Source: JAVVPO01 sp036655715 (GTDB lineage Bacteria; Bacillota; Clostridia; Lachnospirales; Cellulosilyticaceae). From it: a stretch of 30,044 bases of DNA. The stretch's first letter is position 1. The number at the start of each line of letters is the position of its first letter. The notes beneath the pieces are model-generated. The model saw only the letters and a list, made by a program, of their open reading frames with translations. It was not told where the DNA came from and did not search any database. The stretch lies in contig JAVVPO010000023.1 of NCBI GenBank assembly GCA_036655715.1, positions 1 through 30,044 of the forward strand. The letters run 5' to 3'. Below are positions 16,877-24,593 of the stretch, piece by piece. A program made the translations under genes and the position numbers.

Positions 16877-17944
16877 ATGAAATTAATACATGGTGGTGAC
16901 ATTTATTCAGCGGCTAAGCAAACAGGCTTAGCAAAGGAAGACTTACTAGATTTCTCAGCCAATCTCAATCCCTTAGGGATGGCACCTGGAGTGAAAAAAG
17001 CTATTGTAGACCAGATTGAGAGCTGCACATGCTATCCAGACCCGCTCTGTAGGGAATTAACGGAGGCATTAAGTAGATATCATGAGCTCCCAGGTGAAAC
17101 GATACTTTGTGGCAATGGCGCCGCAGACATTATCTTTAGATTAATTTATGCCAAAAGGCCTAAGCGTGCTTTGGTCTTAGCACCTACCTTTGCCGAATAT
17201 GCTATAGCTATGGAAGCTATAGAGACTGAAGTTGTAGAGTATTTACTAGAAGAAGCTGGTGGCTTTGAGGTGACAAAAGACATTTTAGAGGTTATAGATG
17301 AAAGTTTAGATATGCTTTTTATTTGCAATCCGAATAATCCAACAGGCAAAGTAGTTCCCCTAGAGCTTATGACTGAAATACTAGAAAAGTGTAAGGAGAC
17401 AGGCACTTTACTTGTTGTAGATGAATGTTTTAATGAGTTTTTAGAAGATGAAGAGGCGTATTCTCTTATGCATTTAATAGAAGAAAACCCGCAGCTCTTT
17501 ATCTTAAAAGCGTTTACAAAGATGTATGCTATAGCAGGGCTAAGACTTGGGTATGGACTAACTAGTAATCAAGATTTGATGGAGAAGATGTATCAATGCG
17601 CACAGGCTTGGTCTGTATCATCTATCGCACAAATAGCTGGAGTGGCGGCGCTTAAAGAAGAAGCTTATGTAAGAGAAACCAAGAAACTTATCAAAGAGCA
17701 AAGAGATTATTTGCAAAAAGCTTTAAAGACATTAGGGATGAAAGTTTATGGATCTAAAGCCAATTATATTTTCTTTAGATGTCCATTAAAGATAGATTTA
17801 AGAGAAAAAACAAAGGCTTATGGCATACTGATTAGAAGCTGTGATAACTATACAGGACTAGATAATAGTTTTTATAGAATAGCCGTGAAATCAGAAAAAG
17901 ATAATAGAAGACTTATAGCTTGCTTAGAGCAAATTATGAAATAA
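16877..17944 (+). CDS. cobD: L-threonine-O-3-phosphate decarboxylase CobD
   Basis: CobD is a PLP enzyme of the class I/II aminotransferase fold that decarboxylates threonine phosphate to (R)-1-amino-2-propanol phosphate for CbiB. The 355-residue sequence has LIHGGD near the start, CNPNNPTGKV, DECFNEF, and the cofactor lysine K215 in KAFTKMYAIAGLRLGYG, matching K216 of the Salmonella enzyme. Two ATG codons are adjacent (16874 and 16877); the second has better spacing (six bases) from TAGGTG. A longer in-frame ORF begins at 16805 inside cbiB but has no ribosome binding site. Confidence 0.93.
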   Translation: MKLIHGGDIYSAAKQTGLAKEDLLDFSANLNPLGMAPGVKKAIVDQIESCTCYPDPLCRELTEALSRYHELPGETILCGNGAADIIFRLIYAKRPKRALVLAPTFAEYAIAMEAIETEVVEYLLEEAGGFEVTKDILEVIDESLDMLFICNPNNPTGKVVPLELMTEILEKCKETGTLLVVDECFNEFLEDEEAYSLMHLIEENPQLFILKAFTKMYAIAGLRLGYGLTSNQDLMEKMYQCAQAWSVSSIAQIAGVAALKEEAYVRETKKLIKEQRDYLQKALKTLGMKVYGSKANYIFFRCPLKIDLREKTKAYGILIRSCDNYTGLDNSFYRIAVKSEKDNRRLIACLEQIMK

Positions 17945-17954
17945 GAGGTGAAGT

Positions 17955-19460
17955 ATGACAAAAGCTATTATGGTTCAAGGGACAATGTCCAATTCAGGTA
18001 AAAGTTTTATAACAGCAGGACTCTGTAGAATTTTCAAACAAGATGGTTATAAGGTGGCACCTTTTAAATCACAAAATATGGCACTTAACTCCTTTATTAC
18101 AGAAGAGGGACTAGAGATGGGACGTGCACAGGTGATGCAGGCGGAAGCCGCAGGCATTAAACCAGATGTACGTATGAATCCTATTTTATTAAAGCCAACA
18201 AGTGACAAAGGCTCACAAGTTATCTTGCATGGAGAAGTGTTAGGCAATGTATCAGCAAAAGATTACTTTACAAATAAAAAAGGCTTAGCAGAAGAAGTGA
18301 TGAAAGCCTATAATCAACTAGCCGAAGACTTTGATATCATTGTCATTGAAGGTGCGGGTAGCCCAGCTGAAATCAACTTACAAAAAGATGATATTGTAAA
18401 TATGGGTATGGCAGAGATGGCAAAGGCGCCAGTACTTCTTGTAGCAGACATTGATAGAGGTGGAGTGTTTGCCGCTATTGCAGGGACACTGATGCTTCAA
18501 CCAGAAGAGCATAAGGACAAAATCAAGGCGACGATTATCAATAAGTTTAGAGGGGATGTGAACCTTCTAACACCAGGGCTTAAGATGATAGAAGATATTA
18601 CTCATGTCCCAGTAGTGGGGGTATTACCTTTCTTAAAAGTAGAAGTAGATGATGAAGATAGCCTTTCTACCAAACTAGACCACGTAAAAGGTCCAGCCCT
18701 TATTGATATAGCTGTTATGAGATTGCCACGTTTGTCTAACTTTACAGATTTTAATCCTCTAGAGTTTATAGAAGGTGTGAATGTGCGATATGTACGTACA
18801 GTGCAAGAATTAAAAACACCAGATATGATTATTCTCCCAGGCACCAAAAATACCATTCATGACCTAATGTGGCTAAGGGAATCAGGGCTAGAAGCAAGTA
18901 TCCTAAAGCATGCAGCTAAAGGGGGTGCTGTCTTTGGTATTTGCGGAGGGTATCAGATGCTGGGCGAAATGCTAGAAGATCCTCATGGCGTAGAAGGCGG
19001 CGGAAGTATTAGAGGGATGGGGTTACTTAAGACAAAAACTGTATTTGAAGAAGAAAAGACAAGAACACAAGTAGCGGGTAAGTTTAAGGAAGTGCAAGGC
19101 ATTCTTTCACATTTAACGGGCAAAACCTTTGAGGGTTATGAAATCCACATGGGACAGACCACAGGCAGTGAAAAGCCCCTCACAACGTTAGAGACCATTT
19201 TAGGAGAAGTAGAAGAGAGGCATGATGGAGCGTACGCAGATAATGTGTATGGTTCTTATATTCATGGACTATTTGACCAAGAAGAAGTTGCAAAGGCAGT
19301 AGTTACATCTCTTCTAGCAGCCAAAGGACTAGAGTACAGTGATATTCAAGGTGTAGATATTGCCGCTTATAAAGAAGAGCAGTATGACAAACTAGCAGAA
19401 GGCCTAAGAGAGCATTTAGATATGAAGAAAATCTATGACATATTAGAGCAAGGACTCTAG
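17955..19460 (+). CDS. cbiP: Adenosylcobyric acid synthase CbiP
   Basis: CbiP amidates the b, d, e and g side chains of the adenosylated corrin with glutamine and ATP. The 501-residue length is normal. The N-terminal synthetase domain has MVQGTMSNSGKSF (residues 6-18) and FKSQNMALNSF. The C-terminal amidotransferase domain has C330 in GICGGYQML and H437 in GSYIHGLFD. AGAGGTGAAGT precedes the ATG. CbiP normally acts on an adenosylated substrate, yet no adenosyltransferase gene is present in this operon. Confidence 0.96.
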   Translation: MTKAIMVQGTMSNSGKSFITAGLCRIFKQDGYKVAPFKSQNMALNSFITEEGLEMGRAQVMQAEAAGIKPDVRMNPILLKPTSDKGSQVILHGEVLGNVSAKDYFTNKKGLAEEVMKAYNQLAEDFDIIVIEGAGSPAEINLQKDDIVNMGMAEMAKAPVLLVADIDRGGVFAAIAGTLMLQPEEHKDKIKATIINKFRGDVNLLTPGLKMIEDITHVPVVGVLPFLKVEVDDEDSLSTKLDHVKGPALIDIAVMRLPRLSNFTDFNPLEFIEGVNVRYVRTVQELKTPDMIILPGTKNTIHDLMWLRESGLEASILKHAAKGGAVFGICGGYQMLGEMLEDPHGVEGGGSIRGMGLLKTKTVFEEEKTRTQVAGKFKEVQGILSHLTGKTFEGYEIHMGQTTGSEKPLTTLETILGEVEERHDGAYADNVYGSYIHGLFDQEEVAKAVVTSLLAAKGLEYSDIQGVDIAAYKEEQYDKLAEGLREHLDMKKIYDILEQGL

Positions 19461-19471
19461 GAGGTGAAAAA

Positions 19472-20683
19472 ATGCAGATTACTTGGATAAGACATGGGCA
19501 AACGGAGGAAAATGTAAAAGGCACTTACTACGGGCAAAAAGAAGCTACTTTAACGCCAGAAGGTGTGAGACAAATCAAGTTGCTAAGACCCTTGGTAGAG
19601 GAGACTCTTACTATTTATATAAGCCCTAGCCAAAGAACTATAGATACAGCCAATATCCTATTTGGTCAAAACAGGCAGACTGGTGAAAAGGTAAAGGCTG
19701 TAACAGATGAAAGACTGGTAGAAAGAAATATGGGCAAGTGGGAAGGCTTAACTTACTCAGAAATTGAAAAGCAAGATCCCATAGCGTGTAAGGCATGGGA
19801 AGAAGATTGGATTAACTACACTTTGCCAGAAGGCGAAAGTGCAAGAAATCAATATGATAGAGTCAGTAGTTTTATCAAGATGATAGAAGAAAAAAAAGAA
19901 GATGCCACAGTTGTTGCCCATGCAGGGACGATTAGAATGGCAATAGCCTATATGCTAGGTGAAAACATTGAGTTATTCTGGAAGTTCAAGATAGATACAG
20001 GCGTGGTTGTAAAGACAGAGTGCGAGGATGGTTTCTGGTATATAGAATCTATCCGTAAGTCCAATTTCCAGGCTGTAGAACATTTGAAAAGGATAACAGG
20101 TGAGGTGATAAGTGAAACGAGTCACCAAGAGCCAAGCTCAACCATTGTCCTTGTAACAGGGGGAGTAAGAAGTGGCAAGAGTAAGTATGCTGAAAGTACT
20201 TTTTCAGATACAGATGATGTACTTTACTTAGCAACGGCTAAGATTATCGGAGAAGAAATGGCGATTCGTGTGAAAAAACATAGGGAATGGCGTAACCCTA
20301 AATGGGAGACACATGAAGGCTATAGAGACTTAGACAAAGTCATAGAGCAAACAGACAAAGCACATATTCTGCTAGACTGTGTAACAATTTTTACCTCGAA
20401 CTTTATGTTTGAAGAAGAGATGCCTTTTGAGGATAGACCCCACGAGGAGCAAGAAACAGTTCTTCAAACTGTGCTAGAGCAAATGGATAGCCTTATGAAG
20501 GCTTGTAGAAAAACGGGCAAAAGACTTGTCTTAGTGACCAATGAAGTAGGGAATGGCATTGTACCAGCTTACGCACTTGGTAGGATTTATAGAGACTATA
20601 TTGGGATTATCAATGTAGCCATTGCCAAAGAAGCGGATCAGGTATATGAAGTGAAATGCGGTTTGCCGATTAGATTGAAGTAA
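19472..20683 (+). CDS. cobC-cobU: Fused alpha-ribazole phosphatase (CobC-like) and adenosylcobinamide kinase/guanylyltransferase (CobU)
   Basis: The 403-residue protein joins two late-pathway enzymes. Residues 1 to about 200 are a histidine phosphatase with IRHGQT (R7, H8) and the second His at 150 in VAHAGT; CobC removes phosphate from the alpha-ribazole-phosphate end. Residues about 222-403 are CobU, with P-loop GGVRSGKS (230-237), the likely guanylylated H270 in KKHREWRN, LLDCVT (300-305) and TNEVGNGIVP. CobU phosphorylates adenosylcobinamide and then adds GMP. A short linker near 205-222 separates the domains, and no internal start is evident. The phosphatase half could act on another phospho-ester, but operon context favours CobC. 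Confidence 0.92.
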   Translation: MQITWIRHGQTEENVKGTYYGQKEATLTPEGVRQIKLLRPLVEETLTIYISPSQRTIDTANILFGQNRQTGEKVKAVTDERLVERNMGKWEGLTYSEIEKQDPIACKAWEEDWINYTLPEGESARNQYDRVSSFIKMIEEKKEDATVVAHAGTIRMAIAYMLGENIELFWKFKIDTGVVVKTECEDGFWYIESIRKSNFQAVEHLKRITGEVISETSHQEPSSTIVLVTGGVRSGKSKYAESTFSDTDDVLYLATAKIIGEEMAIRVKKHREWRNPKWETHEGYRDLDKVIEQTDKAHILLDCVTIFTSNFMFEEEMPFEDRPHEEQETVLQTVLEQMDSLMKACRKTGKRLVLVTNEVGNGIVPAYALGRIYRDYIGIINVAIAKEADQVYEVKCGLPIRLK

Positions 20684-20696
20684 GAAGGGATATAAC

Positions 20697-21443
20697 ATGA
20701 GAGTGATACAGAATTTTATATTAGGATTGCAGTTTCTCACAAGAATTAATATAACGAAGAAAAGCATGCCTTGTGAAAAAGAGGATTTTAAGGGGGCTAT
20801 GAATTTCTTTGTTGTCATAGGCCTTATAATAGGGGTATTGCAATATTTGACCTACTGTATCTTTAGCACTGTAGGGAATGAACTTTTTGGCGCTTTTATG
20901 GCGGCGCTTGCAGGGATTTACTTTACTGGAGGTATTCATCTAGATGGACTTGCTGATATCTTTGATGGTTTTGGTGCCAATGCAAGTCCTGAGCGTACAC
21001 TAGATATTATGAAGGATAGTTGCTGTGGAACTTTTGGCGTAGTGGCCCTTATGGTAGATGTTCTTTTTCATGTGACTGCTTTTTACGCCCTCAAGGATTA
21101 CCCTCTAGTGATTATCCTTATACCTATGGCTGGAAAACTTGGTATTTGTATACTTTGTAAACTAGGTGAAAATCTTAAACAAGGGTTAGGTGCTTTGTGG
21201 ATTGAAAATATTGGGCCTATAGGATTGATGATTAACGTAGTCGTAGCAACTTTAGTCACATTCTTTGTATTAGGTGATATGATTCTGACAGTGATACTCA
21301 TTGGGATAATAGCTATACAGGTTTATGGTTTAAATAAAAAGTATACGAATAAGCTTGGTAATTTGACGGGGGACTGTTTGGGGGCAACCAATCAGCTAGT
21401 GGAATGGTTGATACTCACTTACTTAATCATCCTATTCAATTAA
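20697..21443 (+). CDS. cobS: Adenosylcobinamide-GDP ribazoletransferase CobS
   Basis: CobS is a membrane enzyme that joins adenosylcobinamide-GDP to alpha-ribazole (phosphate), completing the nucleotide loop. The 248-residue protein has the motif HLDGLADIFDGFG (residues 81-93) whose acids bind Mg, and LTGDCLGATNQLVEW near the C-terminus, with several hydrophobic helices. The segment after the first motif reads KDSCCGTFG (106-114), where a charged residue often follows DS. AGAAGGGA precedes the ATG. Its substrates come from the genes on either side, cobU and cobT. Confidence 0.94.
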   Translation: MRVIQNFILGLQFLTRINITKKSMPCEKEDFKGAMNFFVVIGLIIGVLQYLTYCIFSTVGNELFGAFMAALAGIYFTGGIHLDGLADIFDGFGANASPERTLDIMKDSCCGTFGVVALMVDVLFHVTAFYALKDYPLVIILIPMAGKLGICILCKLGENLKQGLGALWIENIGPIGLMINVVVATLVTFFVLGDMILTVILIGIIAIQVYGLNKKYTNKLGNLTGDCLGATNQLVEWLILTYLIILFN

Positions 21444-21455
21444 GGAGGGAAGAAA

Positions 21456-22535
21456 ATGACAAAGTTAGAAAAACTAAAAGACTATATAGGAGAGATTACG
21501 TTACCTGATTTGAAAGTAGGGAAAGAAATGGAAGCCTATATAGATGGGCTTACAAAACCAGTAGGTTCACTTGGTAGACTAGAAGAGATGGTGATTCAGC
21601 TAGCAGCAGTACAAGGCGGGCGTAAAATCGATATAGATAAAAAAGTCATCGTCATCATGTGTAGTGATAATGGTGTCTATGAAGAAGGCATCAGTGAGTG
21701 TCCACAAGAAGTGACAGCGCAGGTAACATATAACTTTACAAGAGGAATTACAGGAGTGAATCAGTTAGCAAGATTTGCTAAGTCTGACATACATATTGTA
21801 GATGTAGGCGTGAATGTAGACCTACATCATCCACAAATTCATAATAGAAAAATTAGCTATGGTACAGCCAATATGACCAAGGGTCCTGCGATGAGTTATG
21901 AGCAGGCACTAGAAGCTATTTGGATAGGTATTGAAGAAACGGAAAAGCTTATTGCAAAAGGCTACAATGTCGTAGGAACAGGCGAAATGGGAATTGGTAA
22001 TACCACTACATCTGCGGCTGTGATTAGCTTGCTAACAGATACATCTGTCGAAAAAAGTGTTGGTAAAGGTTCAGGAGCAACAAGTCAGACATTTGAGCAC
22101 AAGTTAGCAGCCATTAGCAAAGCCATAGCAATTAATAAGCCAGATGCGACAGATCCTATTGATGTAGTTGCTAAAGTCGGAGGATATGATTTGGCAGGTC
22201 TTGCAGGGGTATTTTTAGCTGCAGCAAAACATCAAAAAATAGTAGTTATTGATGGGGTTATCTCTGTAGCCGCAGCGCTGATAGCCTACAAACTTTGTGA
22301 GCAGTGTAAAGCTTATATGTTAGCTTCACATCTTTCACAAGAAATAGCTATGCAAGAAGCTTTAAAAGAAATGGGAATAAAAGCCCACTTTGATCTAGAG
22401 ATGAGACTTGGAGAAGGCAGTGGATGCCCGATTATGTTTAACCTCATGGAAATGGCAAAGTATACTCTATTAGGTATGGGAACCTTTGAAGATGCAGGGG
22501 TAGATAAAGAAGCTTATATGAATATTTGGAAGTAA
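21456..22535 (+). CDS. cobT: Nicotinate-nucleotide-dimethylbenzimidazole phosphoribosyltransferase CobT
   Basis: CobT activates the lower-ligand base by moving phosphoribose from nicotinate mononucleotide, giving alpha-ribazole phosphate. The 359-residue sequence has TKPVGSLGRLE, GTGEMGIGNTTTSAA and the catalytic E320 in RLGEGSG, matching E317 of the Salmonella enzyme. TAAGGAGGGA precedes the ATG. It is the last gene of the operon, and its stop codon overlaps the base of a terminator hairpin. No gene for making dimethylbenzimidazole is nearby, so the base is made elsewhere or imported. Confidence 0.96.
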   Translation: MTKLEKLKDYIGEITLPDLKVGKEMEAYIDGLTKPVGSLGRLEEMVIQLAAVQGGRKIDIDKKVIVIMCSDNGVYEEGISECPQEVTAQVTYNFTRGITGVNQLARFAKSDIHIVDVGVNVDLHHPQIHNRKISYGTANMTKGPAMSYEQALEAIWIGIEETEKLIAKGYNVVGTGEMGIGNTTTSAAVISLLTDTSVEKSVGKGSGATSQTFEHKLAAISKAIAINKPDATDPIDVVAKVGGYDLAGLAGVFLAAAKHQKIVVIDGVISVAAALIAYKLCEQCKAYMLASHLSQEIAMQEALKEMGIKAHFDLEMRLGEGSGCPIMFNLMEMAKYTLLGMGTFEDAGVDKEAYMNIWK

Positions 22536-22575
22536 AAAGGAGAGTTTTCTTGGCCAGCAAGAAGACTCTCCTTTT
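22535..22575 (+). terminator. Intrinsic terminator of the cobalamin operon
   Basis: AAAAGGAGAGT (22535-22545) pairs with ACTCTCCTTTT (22565-22575), with an inner TCTTG/CAAGA stem. The T tract is only four bases, so it may be moderate in strength. Confidence 0.82.
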
Positions 22576-22582
22576 AAATGTG

Positions 22583-22941
22583 GTGCGTCCAGCTAAGCTG
22601 GACTATGCTTGCAGGTGAAAGTCCTGTCTAGGTAATCGCCAAGGAGTCTAGTAACCAATCACCAGGCGTAACAGAAATGTTGGGTCTGAAGCGTGAGGGT
22701 AATGTATTCGAAAGAATGCTAGTGAAAATACAGGTTGTAACATTAAGTGAATTCTGCCGTATCGTTAAAAAGGACTCTTTTTTGAAAGAGACAAAGAGGA
22801 AGTCGAACCTTGCGCATAAGGGTGAAGACCATGGAAGATGCATAGAACTTGAAACAGCATCGAGGAATCCTTCGGTATAAGGGAAACGACATGTATTGAA
22901 AGTATAGTTTGGAACTGGAGAGACCCTCCCCCAACACTAGA
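22583..22941 (+). mobile_element. Group II intron 5' fragment (domain I), without ORF or 3' domains
   Basis: The stretch starts with the group II 5' consensus GTGCG at 22583, followed by a CCAGC..GCTGG hairpin, GCAGGTGAAAGTCCTG, GTCTAGTAACC, CAGGCGTAACAG, and later AATCCTTCGGTATAAGGG and AAACGAC. This order matches domain I of bacterial group II introns, such as the Oceanobacillus intron known from structural work. No reverse transcriptase/maturase ORF and no domain V hairpin follow; recognisable intron sequence stops near 22941. It is therefore a dead remnant that could not splice by itself. It lies eight bases after the cobalamin operon terminator, between it and a second large hairpin. The exact 3' limit is uncertain. 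Short ORFs here are not genes. Confidence 0.82.
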
Positions 22942-22969
22942 ATTTTTTTAGTAAAGAGAAAAGAGATAT

Positions 22970-23036
22970 AAAACAAATAAAACCTCTTGAAGTATAGGCA
23001 TATAATGTACTTTAAGAGGTTTTATTTGTTTTTATT
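22970..23036 (+). terminator. Very long hairpin, probable (bidirectional) intrinsic terminator
   Basis: AAACAAATAAAACCTCTT (22971-22988) is perfectly complementary to 23014-23031. Through a G-T pair the stem continues as AAGTA/TACTT, about 25 pairs in all, with a 13-base loop. T-rich sequence follows on the plus strand, and the arms make it T-rich on the minus strand too. It lies after the intron fragment and before the traX-family gene. Confidence 0.72.
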
Positions 23037-23091
23037 TCTTTAGAAAATCCTTAGAATTACGCCTTATACTTATAAAAAAGGAGTGAAGAAA

Positions 23092-23916
23092 ATGAAAAGT
23101 ATCACACTAAGTAATGTAGTTAAAAAAGGATTTACTAATTTTGATTTAAAGGTAATAGCACTTATTTTAATGATAGGTGACCACCTTTATTATTTTTTTG
23201 GCTATACTGAAAAGATACCAGTACTGTTTTCGCAGGTAGGAAGACTTTCTGGATATATCTTTTTATTTGTTGTTTTAGAAGGATTTAAACATACGAGCAA
23301 TCGAAAAAAATATGTATTACGTTTATATGGCTTGTCTGTTTTGATGGGATGTATGAATTACGGCATTATGACTATGGGGCTTATTAGAAAAGATGGGTTT
23401 TATCCAATGAATAATATTTTTGCAACGTTTACTTTATTAACTATTATTTGGCAAGGAATAGACTATCTAAAAGAAAGAAAAAAATTAAAAGGCATAGGAT
23501 TTTTGAGCTTAGCTATTGTACCTAATTTATTAGCATTTCTTTTGCCGATGCATATGATGCCTATTTTAGGAGGCGTAATGACGACTGTATTACCATTGCC
23601 AATGTTTGTGGAAGGTGGTGTATTTTGGTTACTATCAGGTGTTATTTTATATGTATTTAAGGAGCATAAAAAGTTGCAGATGAGCTTGTTTGGTGTGTAT
23701 ACCTTATTGTGGACAATAGGATTACCTTTGTTTATGGGTATGGAGTTAAGTATAAGCAATTTGTTTTCAACTTATTATGAGTGGATGGGTATATTTGCAA
23801 TCCCCATTTTAATTCTATACAATGGGGAAAGAGGAAAAAGTATGAAACGCTTTTTCTATATATTTTATCCAGCACATGTGTATATATTTTACTTTATTTC
23901 GTATGTGCTCATTTGA
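23092..23916 (+). CDS. TraX family integral membrane protein
   Basis: The 274-residue protein has about eight hydrophobic segments and begins with the TraX-type block NFDLKVIALILMIGDHLYYF, including the conserved DHL within the first helix. TraX of the F plasmid acetylates the pilin N-terminus; chromosomal relatives in Firmicutes are thought to be membrane acyltransferases of unknown substrate. No conjugation gene is in the window, so a pilus role is not supported. The ATG at 23092 has AAGGAG eight bases upstream; a GTG at 23083 overlaps that site. It is followed after 17 bases by a two-component system, probably in one operon. A TATACT box at 23065-23070 lacks a clear -35. Confidence 0.85.
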   Translation: MKSITLSNVVKKGFTNFDLKVIALILMIGDHLYYFFGYTEKIPVLFSQVGRLSGYIFLFVVLEGFKHTSNRKKYVLRLYGLSVLMGCMNYGIMTMGLIRKDGFYPMNNIFATFTLLTIIWQGIDYLKERKKLKGIGFLSLAIVPNLLAFLLPMHMMPILGGVMTTVLPLPMFVEGGVFWLLSGVILYVFKEHKKLQMSLFGVYTLLWTIGLPLFMGMELSISNLFSTYYEWMGIFAIPILILYNGERGKSMKRFFYIFYPAHVYIFYFISYVLI

Positions 23917-23933
23917 TAAAGGAGGCATAGGGT

Positions 23934-24593
23934 GTGGCACGTATTCTCGTTGTAGATGATGAAGAAGAAATCTTGGGTCTTATTACTATGATTTTAAGAA
24001 AAGCTAACCATGAAGTAACAGCATTAACATCTTCTTATGAGGTCCTTGAGAGAGGCTTCAAGCAATATGAACTCATTTTACTAGATGTGATGATGCCGGG
24101 AATAGATGGCTTCGAACTATGCAAAAAAATAAGAGAACAAGTAGATGTACCTATTATTTTCATAACAGCAAAAAGTAGAGAAAATGATATTATGTATGGC
24201 TTAGGAATAGGTGCAGATGACTACTTAGTCAAGCCATTTGGAGCAGGTGAGTTACGTGCAAGAGTAGAGGCGCATCTAAGAAGAGAAAAAAGAGAAAAGA
24301 AATATGCCCTGCATTTAGGTGATATGCTGCTAAGTCTCTCTGGCAAGGAAATATTAGTGAGAGATGAAAAGGTAAGTTTGACTAAAAGTGAGTATCTGAT
24401 TTGTGAATATCTTGCATGCAATAGAGGACAAGTATTTACGAAGGAAAATATCTATGAAAAAATATATGGATTTGATGGAGAAAGCGAGTTAAGTACCATT
24501 ACTGTCCATATAAAAAATATCAGACAGAAGTTTAAGGCATATGACTTAACACCAATAGAAACAGTTTGGGGGATAGGTTATAAATGGATTTAA
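23934..24593 (+). CDS. OmpR/PhoB-family response regulator
   Basis: The 219-residue protein has a receiver domain with acidic pocket D8/D9, phospho-acceptor D51 in LLDVMMPG and K100 in YLVKPF, and a C-terminal winged-helix DNA-binding domain ending in VWGIGYKW. It should bind DNA as a phosphorylated dimer under control of the adjacent kinase. The start is GTG at 23934 with AGGAGG eight bases upstream. It overlaps the kinase gene by ten bases. Confidence 0.95.
   Translation: MARILVVDDEEEILGLITMILRKANHEVTALTSSYEVLERGFKQYELILLDVMMPGIDGFELCKKIREQVDVPIIFITAKSRENDIMYGLGIGADDYLVKPFGAGELRARVEAHLRREKREKKYALHLGDMLLSLSGKEILVRDEKVSLTKSEYLICEYLACNRGQVFTKENIYEKIYGFDGESELSTITVHIKNIRQKFKAYDLTPIETVWGIGYKWI

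Noticed and set aside
22628..22880. Short ORFs on both strands within the intron fragment
   Set aside because: The region is structured intron RNA with no reverse transcriptase motifs; the ORFs have no ribosome binding sites.
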